64,000 bases of DNA from Sorghum bicolor (GCF_000003195.3 NC_012870.2:7618501-7682500), one strand, 5' to 3'; positions 53,023-63,300 are shown, counted from the stretch's first letter. Notes: generated from the sequence alone by a model not told the origin. Program-made: numbers and translations.

Positions 53023-53337
53023 TCACACGACCTCGTACACGACGACTTGCGCGGTGTCGAAGCCGAAATCGTGAAGCTGATGATGGCCCGACCGGTCGCC
53101 GGCGCGGAACTCTCCCGCCGCCGCGAGCGCGGAGGGCCGCCGCAGGACTGACGGCGCGTCGAGGCCGAAGCTCGTGGCCTTGTTGGCGTCGTCGGCCGAG
53201 GAAGACGACGACGACGACGACGTCGTCGTCTGGGTCTGCGGCGGCTTGTAGTACATGCGCGCCGTCTGCGGGCAGTGCGAGTGGAACCTCGCGGCGACGC
53301 GCACGCCCATGTCCAGCATCTCCACGTACCGAGACAT
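53023..53337 (-). CDS. Unrecognised ~104-residue protein, paralogue B
   Basis: A single minus-strand exon of 104 residues, starting [20 protein letters not shown], then [16 protein letters not shown], and ending [12 protein letters not shown] like paralogue A 2.4 kb away on the same strand. The middle differs: a longer Thr/Ser run encoded by a GAC/GTC triplet tract, and [13 protein letters not shown] in place of [13 protein letters not shown]. The pair is a local tandem duplication in which the N-terminal ~35 residues and the last 12 are held constant. An open frame extends to 53772 but is not conserved and is treated as GC-rich leader. Function unknown. Confidence 0.8.
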   Translation of the reverse strand: MSRYVEMLDMGVRVAARFHSHCPQTARMYYKPPQTQTTTSSSSSSSSADDANKATSFGLDAPSVLRRPSALAAAGEFRAGDRSGHHQLHDFGFDTAQVVVYEVV

Positions 53338-53642
53338 GTCGTGGATGGCCGCCGGCCGATCCCTTCTCTCTGCCGCCGCCGGTCGGTGCCGGTCGTCGGT
53401 CACAGCACAAGCGGGGAGCGAGGCGCTGGATGGGATGCGCGACGAGCAGTGGCTCTGGTTCCTTGTGCTTTTGACAAGGAGAAGGAAAAGATTTGGCGCT
53501 TGGTTATATAGCTGGGTTTGGCCAAAGAGTCCGAGGCTGGAGCCGGGAGAGGTTGGTTGGGTTGGGTGGGCGGGCGACAGCGCCGACGGGGTGGTGCCTG
53601 GTGTGGTGGTGTTTCGCGTGGGCTTTCGTGCTGGTTGCGCGA

Positions 53643-53664
53643 TGTGGAGTTGACTAAAAACGTG
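53643..53664 (-). promoter_or_regulatory. Conserved promoter block of paralogue B
   Basis: TGTGGAGTTGACTAAAAACG plus TG lies 306 bases upstream of the start codon and matches the block at 51213-51235 except for one A. Both surrounding promoters otherwise differ considerably, so retention of this block suggests a shared cis element. Confidence 0.6.
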
Positions 53665-53779
53665 CCCTCGCTTTTCGGGTGCGCCTGGGTCGCGCAGCGC
53701 GTCTGCATATAGCCTTTCGTTTCGTGCATGCGCCAATTTTACGTAGAAACGACGGAGGAAGCGTGCTCGCAACGCAGGC

Positions 53780-53978
53780 TTTTCCTAAAAATTTTCAAGA
53801 CTCTCCATCAATCGAATCTTTGGTCGTATACATGGAGCATTAAATATAGATAAAAATAAAAACTAACTGCACAGTTTACCTGTAATTTGTAAGATCAATC
53901 TTTTGAGCCTAGTTACTCTGTGATTAGACAATATTTGTTAAATAAAAATGAAATGCTACAGTAGTCAATAACAAAAAT
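53780..53978. mobile_element. Tourist-like MITE fragment, GGCCTTGTTTAG family
   Basis: The interior signature is present (CATGGAGCATTAAATATAGA, AACTGCACAGTTTACC, AATGCTACAGTAG) but both terminal GGCCTTGTTTAG sequences are missing. It lies between paralogue B and the inhibitor-like relic. Confidence 0.75.
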
Positions 53979-54063
53979 TTTTTTTTTGCGAAGGCCGCAC
54001 TCGAGCGGCCGGAGTGGACTGAAAGTTTCTGGGGATGTCGGGGGGTTTCGTCACCCAGAGGCG

Positions 54064-54241
54064 ACCTTTCTGCCTGCGACTCTCACCGCTCGGCGGCCAG
54101 CGGCGGAGGAATATCACCTGCAATAACTACCCTGCGCAGCAGCTCTACGGCTGCGCCTGCAAGTGCGCGCCTGCGGACGGCAAGCGCTGCGTTGTCCACC
54201 TCGGCGGTGGCTCGACCAAGCGGTGCTGGAAACGCAGATGA
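54064..54241 (+). pseudogene. Relic of an inhibitor-like cysteine-rich peptide gene
   Basis: The end of a plus-strand frame reads ITCNNYPAQQLYGCACKCAP and continues through KRCVVHLGGGSTKRC to a stop at 54239-54241. Cysteine spacing from the third cysteine (C-x10-C-x1-C-x1-C-x7-C-x11-C) is identical to the intact gene at 56423-56839. Upstream of about 54110 the homology moves to another frame (a one-base deletion next to GGAGGA), and the first two cysteines and the signal-peptide exon are not visible. It is therefore a truncated, frameshifted copy. The residual open frame could still be expressed as a short peptide, but there is no sign of that. Confidence 0.7.
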
Positions 54242-54894
54242 TCGAAGAAGACGAGTTCCATTCATCGTCCAGTGTCCCATGTTTGCATGGGCGCCGTTAG
54301 AAGATTTTGTTCTGTAGTAGTAATAACTAGCAAGACTTCAGTGTTAAAATGGAGCTGATGCAGTCATCTTTTTCCCCTTCTTATTGCCGTTTACTTGAAA
54401 TGATGCCAAATTTGTCCTGAATTCTTTTTTTTTTCACGATCGGGGTTCAGCCCGTTATACATTAAGAGAAAAGTAACCAAATGTTACAAAGAGCTTTGAC
54501 AATGGCAAGCGGCAATGTCGAACAACGAACTCCTAGCTACTGGATACAAAGTTTGGAACTACATCAGGCCAATTTTGACCTGAATTCGGATAGGTGCTGC
54601 GTAACAAAATACGAATTAGTATTCCATTTCAGCCATTACGTGACAAGCCGGGAAGATGTGTACGTACGTGCGCCGCGTCGGCGCCGATTTCGTTACGTCT
54701 CAGCTTTGAGACTATCTGCACTGGCGATATCGCACGTCGTCCCAGGCTTTCGTCGTCAGAGAAAGCGGCCGTGTGGAGTAGCAACCGGCACCTACCTGGG
54801 CGCAGCCGCGAAGGCGTGCACCCTCGCGGCTCCACCGGCCGGACAGCTTTAATTTATAGAAACCCATCATCGCCCCGTTGCCCTTGAAACGCCA

Positions 54895-55109
54895 CACGAA
54901 GTTCCAATTTTTTTTTTCAAAATTTTCTACCATATTAAATTTTTAGACATATGTATAAAGCACTAAATATAGATAAAAAAACTAATTATACAATTTAGCT
55001 ATAATTTACGAGACGGATCTTTTAAGTGTATTTGGTTCATAGTTGAACAATACTTGTTAATACAAACGAAAATGTTATACCTAAAGTTTTTCATGAACTA
55101 AATAAGGCC
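54895..55109. mobile_element. Degraded Tourist-like MITE, GGCCTTGTTTAG family
   Basis: The right terminus GAACTAAATAAGGCC and interior words (CACTAAATATAGATAAAAAA, CTAATTATACAATTTAGC, ACGAAAATGTTATA) belong to the family. The left terminus is eroded beyond a poly-T run. Confidence 0.75.
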
Positions 55110-55810
55110 CAAACTGTGCATGTTCCTGAATCCCAACCCATGCTCTCGACACGAGCTCATGGCAGTCCCAATACTATAAATTAAATTATGTATAGTTCCT
55201 ATATCTATTAATTTTTATAGATACCATGGTTCTAATTAGATAGCTTTTATAGAATAATATTTTATCTAATCTTATGTATTCTCTCTCTGTTTCTTGATTC
55301 TCGTGTAGATATGGTTTCTAATTTAGACCTGGTTTCTATAATTTTTATTTTTCAATAATTATCTTACCACATCAGCAAAACGCTTAAGTAACAATATAAT
55401 TAATATCAATACAAACTTTAATTTCTGTATTAGGAGTGTCCTTGGGCTGGGCATCTGGATTCTGGGCAATGCAACTTGCCGAATGTCAATGCCGGAAACA
55501 CCGAAACAGTACCATGTTCATCAGATTCAGTGTGAAACTGTTGACTCGGCACTTTGACCGATCCCATTGGTCTACGTTAGCAGCAAAATAAAGCAGTCGC
55601 ACGCAGGATATGCTATTTTAACCGATCCGAGCTCCAATGACAGAACCTTCTCACAACGTCGAATGCCAATGATACCTTAACTCGGTTTTTCTATAATCAA
55701 ACTGTAATTGAAATCTAGTAGTTAGGTTGTGTTTGGAAGCAACTTGTTAGCTGCTCGTCACCAGGGAGGGAGCCTCTGTTCTATTGTTGTGAACTTTTCC
55801 TTTTAATGAA

Positions 55811-56052
55811 GGCCTTGTTTAGTTCCACTTGAAATTTATTTTTTTTTTCAAAATTCGTCGTCAAATTGAATCTACATGTATTGAGCGTTAAATATAAATA
55901 AAACAATAACTAATTATATAGTTTGTCGGTAATTTACGAGACAAATCTTTTAAGCCTAACTAATCTTTGATTAGACAATAATTATTAAATACAAACAAAA
56001 ATACTACAATGTCGAATCTAAATTAAAAGAAAAATCGAATCTAAACAAGGGC
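55811..56052. mobile_element. Tourist-like MITE, GGCCTTGTTTAG family
   Basis: Left terminus GGCCTTGTTTAGTTCC and right terminus ATCTAAACAAGGGC enclose the family interior. It ends about 300 bases upstream of the TATA box of the inhibitor-like gene at 56423. Confidence 0.85.
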
Positions 56053-56350
56053 TGAAATACGGGTGAATGGCCTCGACGTGAAAAAAAAAACAATTTGAGC
56101 TGCGCTAACCGGAACTCGAGAATGTATCACATGCTGATGCGAACTCCGCGCTGAGCGGAGCAAGCCCAAAGAAGCAACTCACATAGAAATTACGCAGAAA
56201 ATAGCAAGAGCCGCATGGTCCATCTCATCTCCTTTGTCATTTGTCAACGGCGAAAGCTACGTCAGGTACGGATACGGCGACGGCGAGTGAGAGGAAGCGG
56301 CGCATCCGGACAGTGTATGCCGAGTGGTGCGGTCTGCAACTCCACCTTGC

Positions 56351-56358
56351 TTATAAAA
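56351..56358 (+). promoter_or_regulatory. TATA box of the second inhibitor-like gene
   Basis: TTATAAAA lies about 70 bases upstream of the start codon at 56423, in a GC-rich surrounding, and is a strong candidate TATA box. Confidence 0.7.
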
Positions 56359-56422
56359 ACCCCCGGCCGCCGCCGTGCATGATGCATCGATCTATCTTTC
56401 TAACAATTCACACGGGACAACC

Positions 56423-56839
56423 ATGGCGGCTGCCTTCACGAAGTTCTCCCTCACCTTCGTCCTCCTCCTCTCCGGTATGTATGCTCTTGATTCCATGCAT
56501 GTTCCATCCATCAACAACTTCGAGTCTCGCGTGACGGCGTGCATGGTGCATGTCGTTTCTTTGGACACTCTTGAAGCAGTGCACGTTCTGACCTGTGAAT
56601 CGATCGATTGTTCATCTCGTTCAGCGTTCGTCGTGTCCGGCGAGATCGGGGGAGCCATGGCGGCGACCGACTGCTCGACGGTCCGGTGCATCCAGGGCGG
56701 GTATATCACCTGCGACAACTACCCGTACCAGAAGCTGGACGGCTGCGCCTGCGTCTGCGCGCCCAAGAACGGCCGGAACTGCATGCTCCACCTCCAGTCC
56801 GGCTCCACTTACAACTGCGGCGACAAGAAGAAGGAATAG
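56423..56839 (+). CDS. Secreted cysteine-rich peptide, divergent PinII-like
   Basis: Exons 56423-56474 and 56625-56839, with a GT-AG intron inside the signal-peptide region, give 88 residues. The start MAAAFTKFSLTFVLLLS joined to AFVVSG is a clear signal peptide. The mature peptide has eight cysteines: DCSTVRC, ITC, then GCACVCAPKNGRNCMLHL and a last YNC. Spacing is C-x4-C-x7-C-x10-C-x1-C-x1-C-x7-C-x11-C. Eight cysteines, first-intron position and overall length match the PinII-like gene at 44948, but the vicinal CC is replaced by C-x-C. It is therefore probably a divergent member of the potato-inhibitor-II group or a sister peptide family. Whether it inhibits proteases is not shown by the sequence. 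A TATA box lies about 70 bases upstream. Confidence 0.8.
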   Translation: MAAAFTKFSLTFVLLLSGMYALDSMHVPSINNFESRVTACMVHVVSLDTLEAVHVLTCESIDCSSRSAFVVSGEIGGAMAATDCSTVRCIQGGYITCDNYPYQKLDGCACVCAPKNGRNCMLHLQSGSTYNCGDKKKE

Positions 56840-57318
56840 CTAGCCCAAGCCGACCGATCAGTACGTCTTCGAGTAGAGTCGAACCAATAATGCTTCAAGC
56901 TGTGTACCCTGTCGGATGATAATAGTTCTACTGAAACGAGCTGAATAATGCGTGCTAGCCCTGGGTCAGTCATTGCATTGGGCAGCTAGCTTGGTGTTTT
57001 GGGGTGAACGAAAGCTAGATCTGAATTCTGATGAGGATACACTGACTTTTTTAGAGTTGTTCCCAGCCTAACCGGTAACACAAGATAGTGACGCGTCACG
57101 GCGGCATCGGTCACATTCTATCACTTCACTTAACACTACCTTCATTGACCGTTGCTGGCTTCACATTTTCTGTCCTCTCCTGCCTCTTGGTGACTTTTGA
57201 CACCATTGTGAACTAGGGGAAAAAGAAGGCAAAGTAGACAGTTTTCTCAGTTCACTGTTTATGATTTGTGATGGAGGCGTGGAGCTCCATCACGAGCGGT
57301 CAATTCAGACTTTGCTTA

Positions 57319-57550
57319 GGCCTTGTTTAGTTTGCAAAAATTTTAGTTTTTGGTTACCGTAGCACTTTCGTTTTTATTTGACAAACATTGTCCAATCACA
57401 GAGTAACTAGGCTCAAAAGATTCATCTCACAAATTACAGGTAAACTGTGCAATTAATTTTAATTTTTGTTTATATTTAATGCTCCATGTATGCGACCAAA
57501 GATTCGATGTGATAGGAAATATTGAAAATTTTTGCGAACTAAACAAGGCC
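57319..57550. mobile_element. Tourist-like MITE, GGCCTTGTTTAG family, opposite orientation (TTA duplication)
   Basis: Termini GGCCTTGTTTAGTTTGC and GCGAACTAAACAAGGCC are flanked by TTA at 57316-57318 and 57551-57553. The interior signature runs in the reverse sense compared with the other copies (CCGTAGCACTTTCGTTTTTA comes first). The element is 232 bp. Confidence 0.9.
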
Positions 57551-57553
57551 TTA

Positions 57554-58200
57554 TTGTTTTCTTGAAGCAATGATCGGATTCGACACTGGAGCTTGTGAAC
57601 TGAACTTCACACGATCCAACCGTGTCGGTTCTCGGTTCGATTGCGGAGTGGAGCTGAGCTGCCCAGTCAACAATCTGTACCATCCTGTGTGCGGTGTATC
57701 CATTTTATTTCCAGGCATCCAAATGCGACCAATCTGTTACGCATCATGGTTTCGTGCACACACTTTTGAGGAGGGGTTACTGCTTAGTGCTTAGTGCCTG
57801 CTTTTTGCAAAGTCAAAACTCAAAAGGGAAAGTTCTGCAAACATAACTCCATGCGAAGTCAAAGATTTCACAAAAAAAAGAAAAGCAAAATCAAAGATAG
57901 ACTTTGTTTACTTAAGAAGTTAAGGCCGCATCCCAAACAACTTCACATGACCAAGCTCCCAATATAAACTCCACTCTTGCGGATAGATTATACATGCACA
58001 GAAGGTACACGACATGGCTTACCTCGAACCTATATTGGGAACGTAACTGTAGCTTCTATTAGGGCGTCCCCAACAGGAATCAAATTGCTAGCCTGAGCTA
58101 AATTCTAATGGTTGAAAACAAAGCTGACCACTACACTGACCACTACACTAACAGGAGAGCAATCGCCTATCTCACACGTCCTTCGAAAAGTTCCATTCCA
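57554..58200. other. Intergenic spacer
   Basis: No gene or element with clear boundaries was recognised in this interval. Confidence 0.45.
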
Positions 58201-58531
58201 CACAGTGGCGGTTTCATCAGGATGTCATGCACATTTATTAGAGCGCTATGTCAGCAAAACTGCACTTTTTGCATGAAACGAAGAGGAGAGAGAAGGAAGT
58301 ATTGTTTTCCACGCGGTGAAACGGAATGAAATCCCCACTGAGGGCCAAATCGTTTCACCATCTTGCATGTGATCCAATCATTTTGCAACAATTAAATTCT
58401 ATGCTTAGCCTTGGAAACAACAAAGTGAAATGCTCCATTGCTGGGGTTATTTCATATATGGTTTTATTTCAATCTCGATGACGTGTTGGTATATGAAACC
58501 GTGCAGCGACACTGTCCATTGAGACTGACCT
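58200..58531. mobile_element. TTTCAT-rich MITE, reverse orientation, left end missing
   Basis: The right end CCATTGAGACTGACCT is the reverse complement of the terminus AGGCCAGTCTCAATGG seen at 59151, with one mismatch. The interior (GGTTTCATCAGGATGTCATG, GCAAAACTGCACTTTTTGCA, CACGCGGTGAAACGG) is an inverted copy of 59300-59510. The left terminus is damaged. Confidence 0.75.
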
Positions 58532-58801
58532 AAGGCCAGTCTAGTGGAGAGTTTCATAGCGTTATTTCCAAGGTTGTCATGGCATGTGAAATGAACACAC
58601 CACTCTCAATGGAGAGTTTCATTCCATAGTTTTATAGGCATTTAATTTCAAGACTCATAGAGAGTTGGTAATCGTGCCAAGAGAGTTTCATCATTTCTTC
58701 TCTCTCTTCTTAAATATACTGCCATGTCATCCAAAATACCTATGTGGCAGCCTATTTAATGTGAATGAAACTCAGATGAAACTCTCACTGAAACTGGTCT
58801 A
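58532..58801. mobile_element. TTTCAT-rich MITE abutting the previous copy
   Basis: Termini AGGCCAGTCTAGTGGAGAGT and ACTCTCACTGAAACTGGTCT are inverted repeats. The interior has GAAATGAAC and TTTCATTCCATAG words. It begins directly where the previous element ends, so one has inserted at or next to the end of the other. Confidence 0.78.
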
Positions 58802-59048
58802 AGTTCGTCTCACCATGCATGCTGATGCCTTTATTCGTTTGGGCTTATCAGTTGAATAATAAATTAGCCAACACTACTTTTTGCATGACTTATCAGCCAA
58901 AAGGCGTTGCCATCGTAGGGACGCCCTATGCTAAATTGTCACCATACAGTAAACGGGTGGAGCAGGGAGAGGAATCGTCGGAGGAATGGTGTGCGGTGGC
59001 ATTAATAAAAGCTGCTGATGGCCTAGTGGTTACCGCATTTTTAATCTG

Positions 59049-59129
59049 CCGGGTGTATGCAACTGCTGCTTCGCTGCCCACAAAGGCTGCACCATCCACC
59101 TCACGGACGGGGAGTGCAAAAATGCAAGA
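59049..59129 (+). pseudogene. Fragment of a PinII-like inhibitor gene
   Basis: One plus-strand frame reads PGVCNCCFAAHKGCTIHLTD, then GEC. This is the C-terminal half of a potato-II inhibitor domain, with the C-x1-C-C and KGCTIHL features of the gene at 44948. No signal peptide exon, first cysteines or proper end is present, and the downstream sequence enters a MITE at 59151. It is an isolated fragment. Confidence 0.75.
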
Positions 59130-59150
59130 ATCTCGCACACTCGTCGTCGT

Positions 59151-59519
59151 AAGGCCAGTCTCAATGGTCCGTTTCAATGCACTGTTTCCAAAACAAGTCT
59201 GCTGACGGAGCATCAATGAAACGAACAATGAAACAACCTTCACAATGTATGAGTTTCACCTTGATGTTTCCTAGGCTGGGCAAAACATTTAATTACTGTA
59301 AAATGATTGGATCATATGCGAGATGATGAAACGATTTAGTCCTCAGTGGGAATTTCATCCTGTTTCACCGCGTGGGAAACAACGCCAGCGGAATTTCACC
59401 ATGGTGAAACTACTTCATTCTCTCTCCTCTTCGTTTCATGCAAAAAGTGCAGTTTTGCTGACATGGCGCTCTAATAAATGTGCATAACATCCTGGTGAAA
59501 CCCCCACTGAGACTGACCT
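59151..59519. mobile_element. TTTCAT-rich MITE, complete copy
   Basis: The 369-bp element starts AGGCCAGTCTCAATGG and ends CCACTGAGACTGACCT, imperfect inverted repeats extending into GTTTCA-type words. The superfamily is not clear because the target duplication is ambiguous. Confidence 0.8.
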
Positions 59520-59541
59520 AATTGCTTAGCTCAAAATATAA

Positions 59542-59747
59542 GGGCACTCCCAATGCAAGACTCTATCATAGAGTCCAAGACAATTAATTACATATTATTT
59601 ATGGTATTTTGCTGATGTGGCACCATATTTATTGAAGAAAGAGGTAGAAAAAATAAGACTCCAAGTCTTATTTAGACTCCAAGTCCACATTGTTCGAGGT
59701 AATAAATAACTTTAGACTCCATGATAGAGTCTGCATTGTGAGTGCCC
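59542..59747. mobile_element. Tourist-like MITE (TAA target duplication)
   Basis: The 206-bp element has termini GGGCACTCCCAATGCAAGAC and GCATTGTGAGTGCCC and is flanked by TAA at 59539-59541 and 59748-59750. Inner arms also pair: ACTCTATCATAGAGTC near the left end and GACTCCATGATAGAGTC near the right end. Confidence 0.88.
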
Positions 59748-59750
59748 TAA

Positions 59751-60311
59751 TAGCTGATAAATTCAGTAGATAAGCTAACAAGACCTTATAATTTAATAAA
59801 TGGCATTCGTAGTGTGCTACTGCAAGAACATTTCAGTTGGGAAAATAAAAGTATCGCTGAGAAACTTTAGGAAACATATAGTGAAGTGGGAAATTACAGA
59901 ACTGCGTAAATATAATTATATCGATTACAAATAATGAAAGGCAGTGTACTTTAACTCTATATTTTTGGATGAAATACTGTAACTCTATATATTAAGACGT
60001 TGGTATAACTCAGTCACAGCCCATACCGAACATCAGAACGGAGATCTACAACGCCAGCGTCCAAGCTGGATTATATAACAAAGAATTATTTCTTTCGGAA
60101 GAAACAAAATGTAGATTCTCTACAAAATGTCAAAATGTAAAAGTACAAAATTTTCCACGACCCGGTTGGTCACAGCCTCTACTGTTAGGCATTTGTGATA
60201 CACGTTGCTAAGTGAATGAAATATGGGCTTGGTCTGGAATGAAAATTATGGACATCACTTGAAACTCGGAAGTGTCCGAACAGGCATAATACTCCTGGAT
60301 TTAATGAGTAA
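59751..60311. other. 3' flank of the folate-carrier gene
   Basis: The sequence is A/T-rich spacer and presumed 3' UTR of the minus-strand carrier gene. Nothing else was recognised. Confidence 0.45.
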
Positions 60312-63300
60312 CTATGTCTTCTCCTTGGTTGCTTTGAATAGTTTGATAACATTTTCATACACCACAAACGTGAGGGAAGCAGCTGGAAGATTTTTCAGTA
60401 GACTGGACGTGATGCCCCTATAAAATCCACGGACGCCTTCATACCTGCATTAGAGATATGTTACCCAAAAGCACATCAGGACACCAATTCCTTAATTTAG
60501 AACAAAAGGTTATATTCAGAAGAATTAAAGAACCATCCTTTCCCCAGTTCAGAATGTCACACTAAGCATAAATGTCATGTTACAATTGCACGGATAGACA
60601 AGGACTCTCAAGTTTTAAATTTCCAATATTATGTGCAGATAAGTTGCAATAAAACTCTTTCCTGTTGTGTTTTGAAGCCACTTTAGACTTAACTACTCTT
60701 CTATAAATATATTTCATGGTTCTCAATATGCATGACCTAAGGAAGACTGTAGACAATTAGTAAGAAAAAATGTAGTAATGCTATTCTGAACATTACAACT
60801 TCGGGAAATCCAGCAAGCACATCTACTTCATACTAGAAGCAACGAGTGTACATACATATGACTAAGAAAAAGTCTGATATAGTAATGCTATTCTGAACAT
60901 TACATAATTGAATATTTCAACAGCATCACTAAAGTCTTACTTTGCAGTTTCCTTCACTACATGCCAGCTATTTGAGTACTTTGGAGTACCATCAGTGCCA
61001 GGCCGTTGCTGGAAAATCACACATAAGAGTTATATATAAAATGCAAAAAATATAGTATGGACATGAAAAGTTTCAAAACTGAAACCTGCAAGCGGGCTCG
61101 GATGACCTGCAGATTACAAATATGTTCAATGAGAAGGTAGAATATACTTATGGAGTTTATAAGAATATAAGTAGGAGTGAAGGAAATTGCCTGGTAAGGA
61201 TAAGTAGAATAGCAGCTACTTTTGAACCAGCCCCAAGTGCCGCAAAATCGATGGAATTCAGCTAAGCAGTAAGAGTGAAGACAATGGAATATCAGGCAAA
61301 GCAGTAAAGGCCCACAGGAAACTAGATGTATATCTACACATATGTTATGAGTGGAGTCAAACTATGAAACTGCATGAACTATTTTCATAAGCCATAATAT
61401 ATGTTCAATTTGCTTAGGTTTGACAATTTCACAAATCACATAATACAGAGAAAGTGTCTAAATGTGTGGAATATCCTCAAAATGCTAGATATAAATACTA
61501 TCAACAACAGTTTAAGGAAAGAACATAAAAACAACATAACTAAGAATTAAGAGTCCAGGGGCACTGAAATATCTCTTTATTGAAGCAAGTTAAACTGGAT
61601 ATTTAACACCCAAGCACACATTTGATCAGTCAATACCAATGATTCCCCGCCTCCTCCGTTGTCTGTCCTTGATTGTGTACTTTTAAAGAATATCATAGCT
61701 TTGCGAAGTTTCTCATAGGCCGTGAACTGTATTGCACCATGTGTGACCTTTCATGCATGACAGCATAAAGAAACATGGAGGCATGAATTAGATTTGTCAA
61801 CCATCCATATCCATAATTAAAAAAAAAACTAAGCTCTCATTCTTTGACATTCAAAATGGAACTTTCCAGACCCAGTTACTACAGCACTCACTGTAGAGGG
61901 AAAAGAAGCTCGCAATTGTGGAAATCTTGCAATAAACAGGCATACGAACCAAATAACATAATATTTAGCTTAACTTCATAAATCTTTCCATACCCAGAAC
62001 TAAGGATGATCTCCATAATAAGGTCAGGTTCAAAACAGGATAGTAATATAGAAAACACACAACTATCCACTGGTACTGTAACGTGAAGTTACAACCATTG
62101 ATCATCAAGTTGAGTTACAGGAGGATCTTATCTCGAGCACGCAACCATGAATTTAATAGGTTGCTTAACAAATCTTAAGAGGCTAAAACTCAAACTCCAA
62201 ATGTTAATTATGAATTAAGTGCTATGTATTGGTAATATAATTTCACACCATTGGAGCATACAGCTAAGAAATGCTAGAAAATAAAAAACCTCAAGAATGA
62301 ATTATAGTACTCCACTACTGTAACTAGCAGTTATTTATATGAGTACAGTTGTAGTTCTACAAAGAAATGCAGAATAAACCCACCTAGCAGCATATAAATA
62401 TAAATATAAATATAAATACATACCAGCAAAAGCCCAGGTCCAATTCCCCTATAAAGTGCAAGAAATCCCTCCTCTCTTAGAATAGTTCTCAAAGCATCTG
62501 GCTTTACACGAACAAGTAAGGTAAGTTACTGATATATAAATCAAATATAGACAAAAGGAAATATGAACGAGTAAGAGCAGAAATAATTCATAGAAATATA
62601 TATCAAATTATCAATAATGTTGTGGCTGCAGGTACTGCAATGGCAGTTAACCTGCATTAATAGTTCTAGAGATAAAGCAGCAGTGGACAAGACAAGATTA
62701 GGAGGAAAGAACGTTCCCAATAAGAATATGTCTACCAAAATAAGTAGTTAATTTCCTAGGAAATGAATTAATTATTGGTACGTATCTATGGAATAGCTAG
62801 GTTACTATTTAGATTGATTACATCCATAATTGTGAGGTGAATCCTATGTTTTAAGGAGGACTACTCAAATCACCATTGTCAAGCAGACTCCCCTTGCTAC
62901 ACCCTACACTACAATTCCATTCAACCTCTCACCAATTAAACTTCAGAAAGATACTTCATAGAACTAGAAGCAGGCTTTTCTTATCTAAACCCATGTAAAT
63001 CGGCATAGCTTCCAAAGCTTCTATTAGAACTGAGAATAAGCACAGATCGTGCTGAACAGTATGATGTGTTTTGATATTTGCTAAACTGGACTTAAATACA
63101 TGTATGAATATATGATGTGTTTTGATAATTGCTAAACTAGACTTAAACACATGTACGCAACAATATGATTACTTCCTATACAACATTCAAATTTCATGTA
63201 AGTACTTAAAGGAAGCACATATTACCAGAAAAACCAGAATACTGAGAAGTATGGTGTTTAGGTGTTTGTAGTTGCAGTCTTGTTTTCACCAGCCATATGG

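Larger units (their letters stand above)
54242..56340. other. Intergenic region with two Tourist-like MITEs
   Basis: No gene is supported. Two MITE copies are listed separately. The rest is unclassified A/T-rich spacer with poly-T runs near 54425 and 54908. Confidence 0.5.

Noticed and set aside
53023..53772. 249-codon extended version of paralogue B, and the 148-codon extension of paralogue A
   Set aside because: The extra N-terminal parts are not similar to each other, while similarity starts exactly at MSRYVEMLD in both.
58981..59060. tRNA-like words (GGCCTAGTGGTTA) near the PinII fragment
   Set aside because: No matching acceptor stem or T-loop (GTTCGANTC) at proper distance.
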